Shown one piece after another: positions 54,765-64,000 of a DNA stretch of 64,000 nucleotides. The stretch is taken from assembly GCF_900177325.1 (NCBI RefSeq), contig NZ_FXBL01000004.1, forward strand, positions 3,596,001-3,660,000, given 5' to 3'. Position 1 is the stretch's first letter; every line of letters begins with the position of its first letter. The translations under genes and the position numbers were made by a program. Origin of the DNA: Mesorhizobium australicum (GTDB lineage: Bacteria; Pseudomonadota; Alphaproteobacteria; Rhizobiales; Rhizobiaceae). Below the pieces are notes generated by a model. That model ran no database searches. It had not been told where the DNA came from and saw nothing but the letters and a program-made list of their open reading frames with translations.

Positions 54765-56417
54765 TCAGGCTTCCTCCAGCCAGACCTTGCCGTAGTCGTG
54801 CTCGAAGGTCGGATGCATGCCGTGGTTCTTCACGGCCGGCACCGAAGAATTGTAGAGCTTGCGCCAGTAGGGCTGGATCAGGATGCCGGAGTCCTGGATG
54901 ATCTGCTCGATATCCTTCATGGCGCCCTTGCGCTTCTCGGCATCCGCGATGCCAAGCGCCTCGCCGATCTTGGCATCGAGATCGGGATTCGAGTAGGCCG
55001 CCTCGTTCCACGCCTCGCCGGTGCGGTAGGCGATGGCGACGACCTGGATGCCCAGCGGGCGCATGTTCCAGTTCGTCATCGAATAGGGATACTTCGTCCA
55101 GTCGTTCCAGAAGGTCGAGCCCGGCAGAACCGTGCGCTTGACCTTGATGCCGGCCTCGCGCAGCTGCGCGGCGATCGCGTCGCCGGTGTTCTTGTGCCAG
55201 TCCTCGTCGACGGTGATCAGGTCGTGCTCGTAGTCGGCCTGGCCGGCCTCGGCCATCAGTGCCTTTGCCTTCTCGACGTCGCGCGCCACCTTTGGCAGCT
55301 CGACATATTCGGGATGGATCGGGCAGACGTGGTGGTTTTCCGCCGGCGTGCCGGCATTGCCGTAGCCGAGCTGCAGCACGATGGCGTTGTCGACCGCGAG
55401 CTGGAGCGCATGGCGTACCTTCTGGTCGTCATAGGGCTTGTTGGCGACGTTGGTGCGCGCCACGATCGTGGAGGCCGTGACGACCTCCGAGGTCACGCAG
55501 CCGACACCCTCGAGGATCGACACGTAGTCAGCCGAAGTCTCGTGGTTGGTGTGCACCTCGCCGGCCTCGAAGGCCGAGACCATCGCCGACGGATCGGTGC
55601 CGTAGTCGATGAACTCGACGCCGTCGAGATAAGCCTCGCCGCCCCACCACTTGCCGTCCTCGCGGCGCTTGTAGACCACCTTCTGGCCGACGTCGTAGGA
55701 GACGAGCTGGAACGGGCCGGTGCCGATCGGGTCCTTGGCGAAGTTGGCGCCCGTCTCGTCGAAGGAGCGGTGCACGATCAACGCGGGATAGTCGCACAGG
55801 CTCGGGATGAGCGCGATGTCGGCCTTGGTCAGGCTGATCTTCACGGTCATGTCGTCGACCTTGGTCAGCGAGCCCTCACGCAGCTTGCCCGTCGCCTCGT
55901 CGACGATCGTGCCCAGGCGTCCCGGCATCGAGTTGCCCTCTGCCGACTTGTCGGCCCAGCGCGTGAAATTGTAGATCACGTCATCGGCGTTGAACGTGTC
56001 GCCATTGGTCCAGGTCACGCCCGGGCGCACCTTGAGCGTGTATTCGGTGGCGTCGTCGTTAACTTCCCAGCTCTCCAGCAGGTAGGGCTCGAACGTGTAG
56101 TCCTTGGTATATTTCACCAGCGGCTCGAGCGTCTGGCGCTCGGCATTGGCGATCTCCGACCAGTCGGCCGTGCGGGGATCCTTCGGATCCTTGATCCACA
56201 TCGCAACCTTCAGCACGCCGCCCTTCTTGGGCTCCTGCGCGACTGCGGGGGTGGGCGCTGCCAGCCCGATCATGCTGTAGGCCATTGCGGTCGATGCGCC
56301 GAACGCGCTGGCGAGCGCCAGGAATTCGCGACGGTCGACGCCGCTTTCCCGAACCGATTTCGCCATCTTTACAATGTGATCGGGAACCCGGTCACCATTG
56401 CTCCTGTACATTGTCAT
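54765..56417 (-). CDS. Peptide-type ABC transporter substrate-binding protein
   Basis: The 550-residue protein is an SBP_bac_5 family (DppA/OppA-like) periplasmic protein. The N-terminus has a twin-arginine-like signal ([20 protein letters not shown], cleaved near [10 protein letters not shown]). Family blocks are [57 protein letters not shown] and the C-terminal [16 protein letters not shown] segment. The ATG at 56417 has GGGAGAG six bases upstream; the frame also opens at 56438. It heads the importer operon. The Tat-type signal is unusual for this family but common in rhizobia. Confidence 0.9.
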   Translation of the reverse strand: MTMYRSNGDRVPDHIVKMAKSVRESGVDRREFLALASAFGASTAMAYSMIGLAAPTPAVAQEPKKGGVLKVAMWIKDPKDPRTADWSEIANAERQTLEPLVKYTKDYTFEPYLLESWEVNDDATEYTLKVRPGVTWTNGDTFNADDVIYNFTRWADKSAEGNSMPGRLGTIVDEATGKLREGSLTKVDDMTVKISLTKADIALIPSLCDYPALIVHRSFDETGANFAKDPIGTGPFQLVSYDVGQKVVYKRREDGKWWGGEAYLDGVEFIDYGTDPSAMVSAFEAGEVHTNHETSADYVSILEGVGCVTSEVVTASTIVARTNVANKPYDDQKVRHALQLAVDNAIVLQLGYGNAGTPAENHHVCPIHPEYVELPKVARDVEKAKALMAEAGQADYEHDLITVDEDWHKNTGDAIAAQLREAGIKVKRTVLPGSTFWNDWTKYPYSMTNWNMRPLGIQVVAIAYRTGEAWNEAAYSNPDLDAKIGEALGIADAEKRKGAMKDIEQIIQDSGILIQPYWRKLYNSSVPAVKNHGMHPTFEHDYGKVWLEEA

Positions 56418-56636
56418 CTTGACTCTCCCATTGAGCATTTGAGTGGCGTTGTGCCGTTAAGCATTTCGCATCCGGCCACCTTTGTCAAAAAAGGGAGGCC
56501 CGTGCGAAAGTTGGATGACAGTCTGCAACGGTGCGTGAGGGAGAGAAGGCGCGATTGCGACAATATTGACGCTATTTTCGCAGTGATGGCGAAAATCAGA
56601 CTTTTTTAGCAATCGGGGGACGGGAGCGGCGAGCGC

Positions 56637-59600
56637 TCAGTACTCGCGCTCGAAGAAGATGCCGCCCTTCGTCTCGCCGCTGTCCGTCGCCTCGCCGCGC
56701 AGCTTCACGCCGCGGCCGACATTGAGATCGATCGCCGCCTTGCCCGATCCCGGTTGCGAGCCCTTCTCGATCGAGAGATAGGTGCGGTCGTTGAGATACT
56801 TGCCGACGGATACCGACGTGTCGCCCGTCTCCTCGTCGGTCTTCACGTCGATGTCGTCGACCCCGAGCTGACTCTGCAGGTTGTCGAGCAGCGAGGTCGA
56901 GCCGCCGACGCCGGCGAGCACGGCCGCCGCCTGGGCGAGCTGCGCGATCTGGACCGCCGAGAGGCTGCCCATGGCTCGGCCGAAGACGAGCTGCGCCAGC
57001 ACCTCGTCTTCCGGCATCGAGCTGGACGACGAGAAGCTGAACTTCGGGTTGGTCGCTTCGCCGCTGACAGTGACCGTGGTGGTCGCGCTGTTGACCGCGG
57101 ACGTCGCCGTGAAGTCCAGGGTCGGCACCAGCGAGCCCGAAAAGCCGATCGAGCCTTCCGAGAAATCCAGCCGCCGGCCGAGGATGGCGAGTCGGCCGCG
57201 CCTCAGTGTGAACAGGCCGGTCGCCGACGGCGACGAGGCCGGACCGGTCAGCTTGATCGTCCCGCCGAGTTCCGCATTGAGGCCCCTGCCCTGTACGAAC
57301 AGCTGGTTCGGCGCATTGACCGACAGGTCGAGCATCAACCCGCCGCCTCCGCCGGAGGAGGTCGCCGGCTTCAGCGCCTCGGCCTGCGCCTTCACCTCGC
57401 CGCTCGCATTGCGGTGCTGGACGTTGAGGCGCGACAGCGAGGGAGAGAGCTTCTCCGGAATGGTGATCACGGTGCGCCCGAGATTGATCGTCCCGCCCAG
57501 CGTCGGTGCGGAAGTGAGCGGCCCCTTGACCGCGATGTCGCCGCCGAAATTGGCCGTCACCACGCGGCCGTCGGTGTAGCGGCCATCCGTCACTTTCACC
57601 GACAGGTCAGCCGGGAAACCGGCCGCCGCGTCGAGGCCGACCGTGCCGCTGGCCGAGACCGAGCCGCCGGTCGAGATCGTCCCGGTAAAGCTACGCAAGG
57701 TCGCGCTGCCCGCGCCGAGCGCGATGTCGGCGTTGATGCCGTTGATCGCGATGCCCGAGCCCGCGTCGACGAAGCGTGCGCCGGACGTCCGCACCGTGCC
57801 GCCGATCACCGGCGAATTGGTCGAGCCCGTCACGGCGAGCGAGATGTCCGCCGCGCCGTCGAGCGCCAGCCCCTGCGCGGCGAGCCGCCGGGTGAGGAAG
57901 CCGAACGGCACCCTGCCGGCAAAGTTCACGTTGAGCGCGCGCGAGCCGCCGGTCTGCACCGTGCCGCCGCCCTTCATCGACAAGCCGCCGCCCTCGCCCA
58001 CATCGGCCTGGAACCGCAGCGTGCCGCCGGCGAAGGTGCCGGTCGAGGCGATCGTCATCGCGCCGAACCCGGCCGAGCGGGTCTGGCTCGTCTCCGCCCC
58101 CGCCAGCCGCAGGTCGTAGCCGATCGACGGGGCGGCCGGGGCACCGGTCACGCGCACGGTGCCGGACACGGTTCCGGCAGCACCCAGCCCCGGTGCGAAG
58201 CCGTTCGCGATCGACGCGGGAACGCCGGCGAGTTGCACGTTGAGATCGAGCGCACCGCCCGCCGTCCCGTTGATCGTCGCCGTGCCGCCGGAAAGTCCCA
58301 GCGCCAGGTTGGTGATCCGCGTCACGCCACCGGCGTTCACGATGGTCGACGGCTTCGCGATCGTCGCCGCCACGCCCTGCACCGTCGCACCGCCGCGCGT
58401 CAGCTCGACCGTCGCCTCGCCGTTCTCGTATTTGGCGCGGCCGGTGGCCTTGACTGGAATGCCGTTAACCGTGGCGCCCCCGTCGAAGGCCGTCCACACC
58501 CCATCGCGCGACAGCGTTACGTCGACCGCGGTGATCTCGGCACCCGCATTGACCGCGCCGGCGCGGATGCGGCCGGACACGGCAGGCGCCGCGACATAGT
58601 TGGTAATCTGCGCCTCGATCGAGATGTCCTTGCCGCTCACAGTGTCGCGGGAGAAGGAAGGCACCCTGGCATCGACACGCGCCGACGGGCCTGCGGCGAC
58701 CGTGTCGAACGTGACATTGCCCGAGGCGCTGCCCGACACCTGCTGCAGCGCAAGGGCAGCCAGCGGCGCGATGTCCGGCAGTTCGAAGGCGATGCTGCCC
58801 TTGGGCAGAAAGGCCTCGTCGAGGTCGAGATCGCCGCTGATGCGGTTGGCGCCCAGCGAGATGTTCAGGCCGGACAGGGTGCGCCGACCGTCCGTGCTCG
58901 ACAGCTTCGCGCTGCCCGTGAGCGTCTCGTCACCAACCTTGCCCGACAGGCTGACGTCGGCCGCGGGATTGACGAGATCGGCCTTGCCCGATGCCTTCAA
59001 TTCCAGCCCTGTGATGGCGCGGCCGCCGCTCTCGATCCGCTCGCTGGACAGCGTCACGGAGAGGTCGGGTCCGAACAGCGGCCCATTGGCCGACAATTCA
59101 AAGGAGGCTGCTCCGGCAACGTCGGCCGCGAGCCGCGACAGGTCGGAAAGTGCGCCATCGAGATCGGCGGTCACCTTGCCGTCGGCGATGCGGATCGATC
59201 CCTCAGTCGTCAGAGGGCCTGACGCCACCTTCAGGCCCGAGGCATCGATCGCCCGGTCGGCATCGCGGGTGATACGGCCGGCGAGCGTAACGCGTTCGCC
59301 CAGCACCGCATGCGCGCCCTGTGGCAGCGCTGAGCGCGCGACATCGGCATTCAGGTCAAATCTCGCCTGGCCGTCGACACGGGAAAGCGTTCCGGCGGCG
59401 GAAGCCTTGAGAACGTCATTTTCGATCGACGCCGCGCGCACGTCGATTGAGTCGGCCCCGATCTCGGTGTCGGCCGCCAGTGCGATCTGGCCCACAAGGA
59501 ACGGCACGAGCGGAGCGATGAGGGTTTCGGCCGCTCCAACCCGCCCGCGCACCATCACGGGTCCGGTGCGGGTGGCCACGTCAAATCCGGGCGACGACAG

Positions 59601-60797
59601 GTCGACCCCGATGTCGCGCAGGGTCGCCTGCGGATGGACCAGCGAGGCGAGCGACACGGCGGCATCGAGGCTCGGCTTTGCGCCAGTTCCCGCGATGCTG
59701 CCTTCCGCGCTGCGGATCGCCACGGAGACGAGGTTCTCCCCCTCGCTGAAGGACAGCGCCACAGGCTCGCCCCTCGCCTGCAGATTGAAGGTGAGATCGC
59801 TGACGCCTTGGGGATCCAGGCTGCCAGACGCGTTGCCGGTGAGGGCCGACGAGGCGATCGAGGCCTGCTCGATGGCGATGGCTCCGTCGGTCTTCAGCGT
59901 GCCCGCGAAGCTGATGCTCGACTGGCCTTCTCCTAGGGTACGGACGATTTCCGGCAGGAACTGCGCGAACTCTCCATCCGCGTTGAGCTCGATGCGGCTG
60001 CCGCCCTCGACGAACTGGTGCCGTCCGGTGAACTTGGCCGCGACCGCCTCGTTGACGGCCACCGCCCCCTGCCCGCGCCAGTCGGAGGCCGGCCCGCTGC
60101 CCTCGATCGCGATCGACACGGGCGGGGCGCCCGGCAGCTTGAGCAGGTTGGCCACCACGCCGCCCTGCGGCTCGTGCCCCTCGACCTTCACGTCCAGCCG
60201 GTTCTCGTCCGGCGCAAACACCAGCGACAGGTCAAGCTCGCCTTGCCGCTGGTCGGTGCGCGCGACCTGTGCCTGCGTCTCGATCCTGAGCGGCGAGGCC
60301 GTCGCGGCGACCTTGGACGTCGCGCTCAGCGTCGCAGCCTCCCCCGCGAGGTCGGGACCCAGCGCGATCTGCGGCAGGTCGATCTTGCGAATGTCGATGT
60401 CGACAGGAAGCTGGAAGGAGCCGGTCGAGCTGTCGGCGGACGCAGGTGCTGGCAGCGGCTGCCGCGCGACCTCGACGCGGCCGACGCGCAACGTGTCGGC
60501 GCTGACCTTCATCGAGATCAGGTCGAGATAGGAGATGTCCGTGCTGATATCTTGCAGCGCGAGCCAGGGACCGTCGGCATCTTCCACGGTCACGGTTTCG
60601 ACCGACAGCGGCCCGGTCCAGATGCCCCGGATGCCCGAGATCGTCACCGTGCGTCCCTCGCCCGAAGCGAGGCTCGACGCGATGGATGCCAGCATGCCGC
60701 GGCCGGGCGGCGTCAGCGTCAGCAGGCCGACCGCGACGAGCACGATGGCAAGAAGCGTCAGGACGACATTTCGAATGATCCGCAGGCTGCGCGGCAA
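56637..60797 (-). CDS. tamB: Translocation and assembly module TamB (DUF490)
   Basis: The 1386-residue protein has one N-terminal membrane helix (NVVLTLLAIVLVAVGLLTLT) and then a very long beta-rich, low-complexity body of repeating strands ending in the DUF490 domain (FSEGSIGFSGSLVPTLDFTA, then SSSMPEDEVLAQLVFGRAMG) and the terminal FFEREY. TamB spans the periplasm and, with TamA, helps insert outer-membrane proteins or carries lipids. The start is TTG at 60797, with GGAGGGG four bases upstream, giving the family-typical PRSLRIIRN. It follows tamA by 28 bases. Confidence 0.92.
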   Translation of the reverse strand: MPRSLRIIRNVVLTLLAIVLVAVGLLTLTPPGRGMLASIASSLASGEGRTVTISGIRGIWTGPLSVETVTVEDADGPWLALQDISTDISYLDLISMKVSADTLRVGRVEVARQPLPAPASADSSTGSFQLPVDIDIRKIDLPQIALGPDLAGEAATLSATSKVAATASPLRIETQAQVARTDQRQGELDLSLVFAPDENRLDVKVEGHEPQGGVVANLLKLPGAPPVSIAIEGSGPASDWRGQGAVAVNEAVAAKFTGRHQFVEGGSRIELNADGEFAQFLPEIVRTLGEGQSSISFAGTLKTDGAIAIEQASIASSALTGNASGSLDPQGVSDLTFNLQARGEPVALSFSEGENLVSVAIRSAEGSIAGTGAKPSLDAAVSLASLVHPQATLRDIGVDLSSPGFDVATRTGPVMVRGRVGAAETLIAPLVPFLVGQIALAADTEIGADSIDVRAASIENDVLKASAAGTLSRVDGQARFDLNADVARSALPQGAHAVLGERVTLAGRITRDADRAIDASGLKVASGPLTTEGSIRIADGKVTADLDGALSDLSRLAADVAGAASFELSANGPLFGPDLSVTLSSERIESGGRAITGLELKASGKADLVNPAADVSLSGKVGDETLTGSAKLSSTDGRRTLSGLNISLGANRISGDLDLDEAFLPKGSIAFELPDIAPLAALALQQVSGSASGNVTFDTVAAGPSARVDARVPSFSRDTVSGKDISIEAQITNYVAAPAVSGRIRAGAVNAGAEITAVDVTLSRDGVWTAFDGGATVNGIPVKATGRAKYENGEATVELTRGGATVQGVAATIAKPSTIVNAGGVTRITNLALGLSGGTATINGTAGGALDLNVQLAGVPASIANGFAPGLGAAGTVSGTVRVTGAPAAPSIGYDLRLAGAETSQTRSAGFGAMTIASTGTFAGGTLRFQADVGEGGGLSMKGGGTVQTGGSRALNVNFAGRVPFGFLTRRLAAQGLALDGAADISLAVTGSTNSPVIGGTVRTSGARFVDAGSGIAINGINADIALGAGSATLRSFTGTISTGGSVSASGTVGLDAAAGFPADLSVKVTDGRYTDGRVVTANFGGDIAVKGPLTSAPTLGGTINLGRTVITIPEKLSPSLSRLNVQHRNASGEVKAQAEALKPATSSGGGGGLMLDLSVNAPNQLFVQGRGLNAELGGTIKLTGPASSPSATGLFTLRRGRLAILGRRLDFSEGSIGFSGSLVPTLDFTATSAVNSATTTVTVSGEATNPKFSFSSSSSMPEDEVLAQLVFGRAMGSLSAVQIAQLAQAAAVLAGVGGSTSLLDNLQSQLGVDDIDVKTDEETGDTSVSVGKYLNDRTYLSIEKGSQPGSGKAAIDLNVGRGVKLRGEATDSGETKGGIFFEREY

Positions 60798-60825
60798 TTG
60801 ACCCCTCCGGGAATCGGCTCTCGGA

Positions 60826-62778
60826 TCAGAATGCCTGACCGATTCCCGCATATATACCGAATGAGGCGTCACCGGGACGCCTGTTGAGCGGCACGGCCGC
60901 GTCGACGCGCAGCGGTCCGAACGGCGTGATGTAGCGCACGCCGACGCCCGCGCCGACACGCACGTCGCTGAAGTCGGGGAACTGGTCTTCCGACACCGTG
61001 CCGGCGTCGATGAACGGCACCACGCCGAAGCTCTCGGTGACCTGCACGCGCAGCTCCGCCGACGCTTCGGCATAAGAGCGCCCGCCGGTCGGCAGGAACT
61101 TGCCTGGATTCGCCGGATCCGGCACGCGCGGGCCGATCGCCTGGTAGGCATAGCCGCGCACGGAGCCGCCGCCGCCCGAATAGAACCGCCGGTCGGCCGG
61201 GACGTCGCTCAGCGAAGCGCCAACGATCGAGCCGAGTGCGGCACGGCCGGCCGCCACGATGCGCCCGTTGCCGTCCAGTGCCTGGTAGACGGACCCCTCG
61301 CCCTTGAGCTTGACGAAGGTCGCGCCCGAGAGCGCGTCGTAGGTCGGCTCGACATAGGCGAGCGCGCGCCAGCCCTTCTTCGGGTTCAGCTTGTCGTCGC
61401 GCGCGTCGTAGACATATTCGATCGGCGTCGAGACCAGCAGGTATTTCTTGCCGTCCGGATGCAGCGGCTCGTAGCTGATGTCGGTGTACTCGACGCGAAA
61501 CTGGCCCGACAGCGTCTGCTTCTTCGTGATCTCGTAGGAAATGCCGGCGCCTGTCGAGAACGAGAAGCGGTCGTAGGCTTCAGGATGCTCCGACACGAGC
61601 TTGATGTCGTATGTGAATTTCGATGCAGGCCCGACCAGCCCTGGCTTCTCGAACAACAGCGCCGCCTTGTAGTCGAGGTCCTTGTAGTCGGCCGTCTCGC
61701 CGATCCGGCTGATTGAGCCTTCCAGCCTCAGCTTCTCGGCGCGCCCGAACAGGTTGCGGTGCCCCCAATAGCCCTCGATACCCGCGCCGTCCGTACTGGA
61801 CACCGTCGCGCCGATGCCGAAGTAACGGAACTTGCGCTCGCTGACCCTCACGTCGACCGGGATCGAGCCGTCGGCAGCCAGCTTATCCTGCTCCCTCACC
61901 GTCACGGAATCGAACACACCGAGCGCCAGGAGCCGCTCCCGCGCCTCCTCGACATCCTTCGGCGAATAGGTCTTGCCGCGCTCGATGTCGGCCATGTAGG
62001 CGGTGAACTCCGCATCGACCGCCTCGGTGCCTTCGACAAGCGTGTCGCCGAACGGTGCGATCGGCCCCGACGCGAAGGCCATCATCACGTCGAGCGTCTT
62101 GGTCGCGTGGTCGGCGATCACCTCGCGGTCCGCCACAGCCGCGAGCGGCCTGCCCTCTTCCTTCAGCGCACGGATGATCTGGGTCTCGGCCCGCAGGATC
62201 GCGGTCGAACTGGCGTCGCCGCCGGTGACCAACCCAAAGCTCTCGGGCGAGATGCCGCCGACATCGCCGCGCACGACGACGTCGCCGAGCGTGAACTTGT
62301 CCCCGGAACGGACCGCCACCTTGATCGGCACCGGCCGCGACGTGTCGAACACCGCGTCCGGTTCCAGCGAATCGAGCGAGCGGCCGTCTATGGTGATCTC
62401 GACCGTGCCGTCGTAACGCGCTTCCTGATAGAGCGCGGCCACCAGCAGCTCGCGTTCGTTGCGCGCTTTGGCGAGGATACCGAGCGAACCCGACACCGGC
62501 CGGTCCTCGTCGGCCACCAGCGTCGAGGCCTTTTCGAGCCGGCTGCGGATGGATTCGTCGGACTGGCTGAGGTCGAGGCTGACCGTGTAGCGGACGGGAT
62601 CGACGATGTCGGCGTCCTCGTCCTTGCCGCCGAACAGCTTCATGCCGAAGAGCTCGAAGGCCTGTGCCGGCGCGGGTGCGGCGGCCGCGAGCGCCAGAAT
62701 GCTCGCCGCCAGCGACAGGCGCAGGCCATCGCGCGCCAATGCGCCGGCCCTCCGCACTCTCGCTACGCAACACAACAT
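60826..62778 (-). CDS. tamA: Outer-membrane assembly factor TamA (BamA/Omp85 family)
   Basis: The 650-residue protein has a signal peptide, POTRA repeats over about residues 50-330 and a 16-strand barrel at the end. The barrel has the Omp85 loop motif FYSGGGGSVRGYAYQAIGP with the conserved VRGY, and the last strand GIYAGIGQAF ends in Phe, as needed for outer-membrane insertion. TamA works with TamB. The gene is first in the two-gene unit. The divergent alpha-2-macroglobulin gene starts 309 bases away. Confidence 0.92.
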   Translation of the reverse strand: MLCCVARVRRAGALARDGLRLSLAASILALAAAAPAPAQAFELFGMKLFGGKDEDADIVDPVRYTVSLDLSQSDESIRSRLEKASTLVADEDRPVSGSLGILAKARNERELLVAALYQEARYDGTVEITIDGRSLDSLEPDAVFDTSRPVPIKVAVRSGDKFTLGDVVVRGDVGGISPESFGLVTGGDASSTAILRAETQIIRALKEEGRPLAAVADREVIADHATKTLDVMMAFASGPIAPFGDTLVEGTEAVDAEFTAYMADIERGKTYSPKDVEEARERLLALGVFDSVTVREQDKLAADGSIPVDVRVSERKFRYFGIGATVSSTDGAGIEGYWGHRNLFGRAEKLRLEGSISRIGETADYKDLDYKAALLFEKPGLVGPASKFTYDIKLVSEHPEAYDRFSFSTGAGISYEITKKQTLSGQFRVEYTDISYEPLHPDGKKYLLVSTPIEYVYDARDDKLNPKKGWRALAYVEPTYDALSGATFVKLKGEGSVYQALDGNGRIVAAGRAALGSIVGASLSDVPADRRFYSGGGGSVRGYAYQAIGPRVPDPANPGKFLPTGGRSYAEASAELRVQVTESFGVVPFIDAGTVSEDQFPDFSDVRVGAGVGVRYITPFGPLRVDAAVPLNRRPGDASFGIYAGIGQAF

Positions 62779-63087
62779 GGCCGGGACCCTAGCTCCAATC
62801 GTTAAAATTGCGGTGTACGCCGAGAGCTTTTGTTATCCATGCTCGCCGGGACGGCACGGGGCGGATACAAAGGGTGCTTAACACGCGGTCGGAAGCAGCG
62901 GCAAACTGAATGCGCCCCCGGAAGCTCACGCCTTGGACACGTTCATTAAGATTTTGTTATTCCCAACAGAATCCCGCCACGATTCTGGAAAAGCTTACGT
63001 AACTGGAACTGATGGCCCATGGATCGGCCCGGAAGCAGCTTGATGCACCGGACGCACCGACCGCATTCCACATTGGGGGAGTATCAC
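62779..63087. other. Intergenic region tamA / alpha-2-macroglobulin
   Basis: This 309-base divergent gap has no gene. A weak promoter-like pair for the rightward gene is TTGGAC (62933-62938), 16 bases, TGTTAT (62955-62960). GGGGGAG lies about 8 bases before the ATG at 63088. Nothing else was recognised. Confidence 0.35.
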
Positions 63088-64000
63088 ATGGCGAAGAGAT
63101 TTCTGGCGCGCGCCTTCGCGGCGATCGGTCTTGTCGCAGGTCTTGCGGGCGCCGCAGCGGCGCAGATGGACACCCGGTCGATCGAAAGGAGCCAGAACTC
63201 CGACTATTTCGGCTTCGACCTGCGCACGGTCCAGAACGTCACGCTCGACCAGTGCGAGGCAGCCTGCCTCGGCGATTCGCAGTGCCGCGCCTTCACCTAC
63301 AACACGCGGGTGAAGTGGTGCTTCCTCAAGTCCGACTACAACAAGCTAAACGCCTTCGCGGGCGCTGTCGCCGGCAAGGTCGTGACCCGCTCCTCCGATC
63401 CCGACATCGGCGCGCCCGAAGCACTTTCCTTCGTGCCGGCCTACATGCTTGATGAGGCGGTGCGTTACCGCGCCGGCATCGAAAGCGCCACCCAGCCGCC
63501 GGAGCGCGGCCTGGCCGGTCTTGTGGAGAGCGCGCAGAACATGGCCAGGCTCGGCGATCCGCGCGGAGCCGCCGCCGCATGGGCGGCCGCGATTTCCATT
63601 TCCAAGACCGATCCGGCGCTCTGGCTCGGCCTGACCGATGCCGCCATGGGCGTCGTCGCGCTCAATCAGAACGATTCCTGGACCTGGCGCCAGAACGCTA
63701 CCTCGGCGGGCGTAGTCGCTTACCAGCTGACCCGCACCACCGCGAGCCGCGCCCAGGCGCTTGCCACGCTGGCAAGGGCGCTGGAGGTCCGCAGCAACCC
63801 GCGTCCCGCGCTCGAAGCCTACAAGGCGAGCCTCGTGCTCGTGGCCGATGCGGGCGTTCAGTCCGCCTTCGACAGCCTCTACGAGAAGTATGGCTTCCGC
63901 GTCGTCGACCACACCATCGATTCCGACAACCGCACCCCGCGCGTCTGCGTCCAGTTCTCCGAGGCGCTGGTGAAGTCCGGCGTCGACTATGCCAATTTCG
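63088..64000 (+). CDS. Alpha-2-macroglobulin family protein with PAN domain, N-terminal part (cut by window edge)
   Basis: The frame is open from ATG at 63088 to the edge (about 304 residues seen). A signal peptide ends near GAAAAQMD. Residues 28-95 form a PAN/Apple-type Cys domain (QCEAACLGDSQCRAFTYNTR, then WCFLKSDY). The following helical repeat region and the later PRVCVQFSEALVKSGVDYANF are the start of the large bacterial alpha-2-macroglobulin (YfaS-like), a periplasmic protease trap. Family members reach about 1,800 residues. In rhizobia this gene is often next to tamA/tamB, as here. Confidence 0.87.
   Translation, partial: MAKRFLARAFAAIGLVAGLAGAAAAQMDTRSIERSQNSDYFGFDLRTVQNVTLDQCEAACLGDSQCRAFTYNTRVKWCFLKSDYNKLNAFAGAVAGKVVTRSSDPDIGAPEALSFVPAYMLDEAVRYRAGIESATQPPERGLAGLVESAQNMARLGDPRGAAAAWAAAISISKTDPALWLGLTDAAMGVVALNQNDSWTWRQNATSAGVVAYQLTRTTASRAQALATLARALEVRSNPRPALEAYKASLVLVADAGVQSAFDSLYEKYGFRVVDHTIDSDNRTPRVCVQFSEALVKSGVDYANF

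Overview
The window is high-GC, almost fully coding DNA from an alphaproteobacterium, most likely a rhizobial-order genus of the Phyllobacteriaceae/Mesorhizobium type. The reasons are the gene content (pobA-pcaCHGB, several NitT/TauT-type ABC importers, a TAXI TRAP transporter, RutR with PreT/PreA, TamA/TamB beside a PAN-domain alpha-2-macroglobulin) and a palindromic mosaic repeat of the CCTTCTCCC kind common in that group. No rRNA, tRNA, CRISPR array, prophage or insertion sequence was seen. The genus is an inference.

Layout. 1-6.1 kb: an ArsR regulator cut by the left edge, trmO, a DUF2293 protein, a MOSC protein, a stand-alone KAS III-like condensing enzyme, trans-aconitate methyltransferase, a RelBE toxin-antitoxin pair behind a 42-bp perfect palindrome, and ettA. 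6.3-12.1 kb: an MFS exporter, then an acyl-CoA synthetase / saccharopine-dehydrogenase-like / SDR operon divergent from a TetR regulator. 12.1-14.8 kb: a divergent HD-GYP phosphodiesterase and GGDEF cyclase. 14.8-17.6 kb: a NitT/TauT-type ABC importer with a mosaic repeat inside the operon. 17.8-23.1 kb: an alpha/beta hydrolase, a DUF4160/DUF2442 pair, and a CaiB-LysE-TPP enzyme operon. 23.1-28.2 kb: an AraC regulator divergent from pobA-pcaC-pcaH-pcaG-pcaB, the protocatechuate branch of 4-hydroxybenzoate breakdown; pcaD is not in the window.

28.2-49.6 kb is the most distinctive part: a reductive pyrimidine breakdown locus. PreT/PreA reduce uracil or thymine, the hydantoinase (hydA) opens the ring, the M20 amidohydrolase releases the beta-amino acid, and an omega-aminotransferase removes the amino group. 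A RutR-type regulator and two RutR-like boxes (40098-40113 and 49550-49565) frame it, and a second ABC importer lies beside it. The locus also carries cupins, a TAXI TRAP transporter, a P450 and a DMT exporter. It is interrupted between hydA and the amidohydrolase by MazEF, two proteins of unknown function and a decayed gene fragment.

49.7-64 kb: a transglycosylase-like lipoprotein, a peptide-type ABC importer with a fused double ATPase, tamB and tamA, and the start of a large alpha-2-macroglobulin. Genes in each block are mostly co-directional with gaps of a few bases or ATGA overlaps, so most blocks are probably operons.
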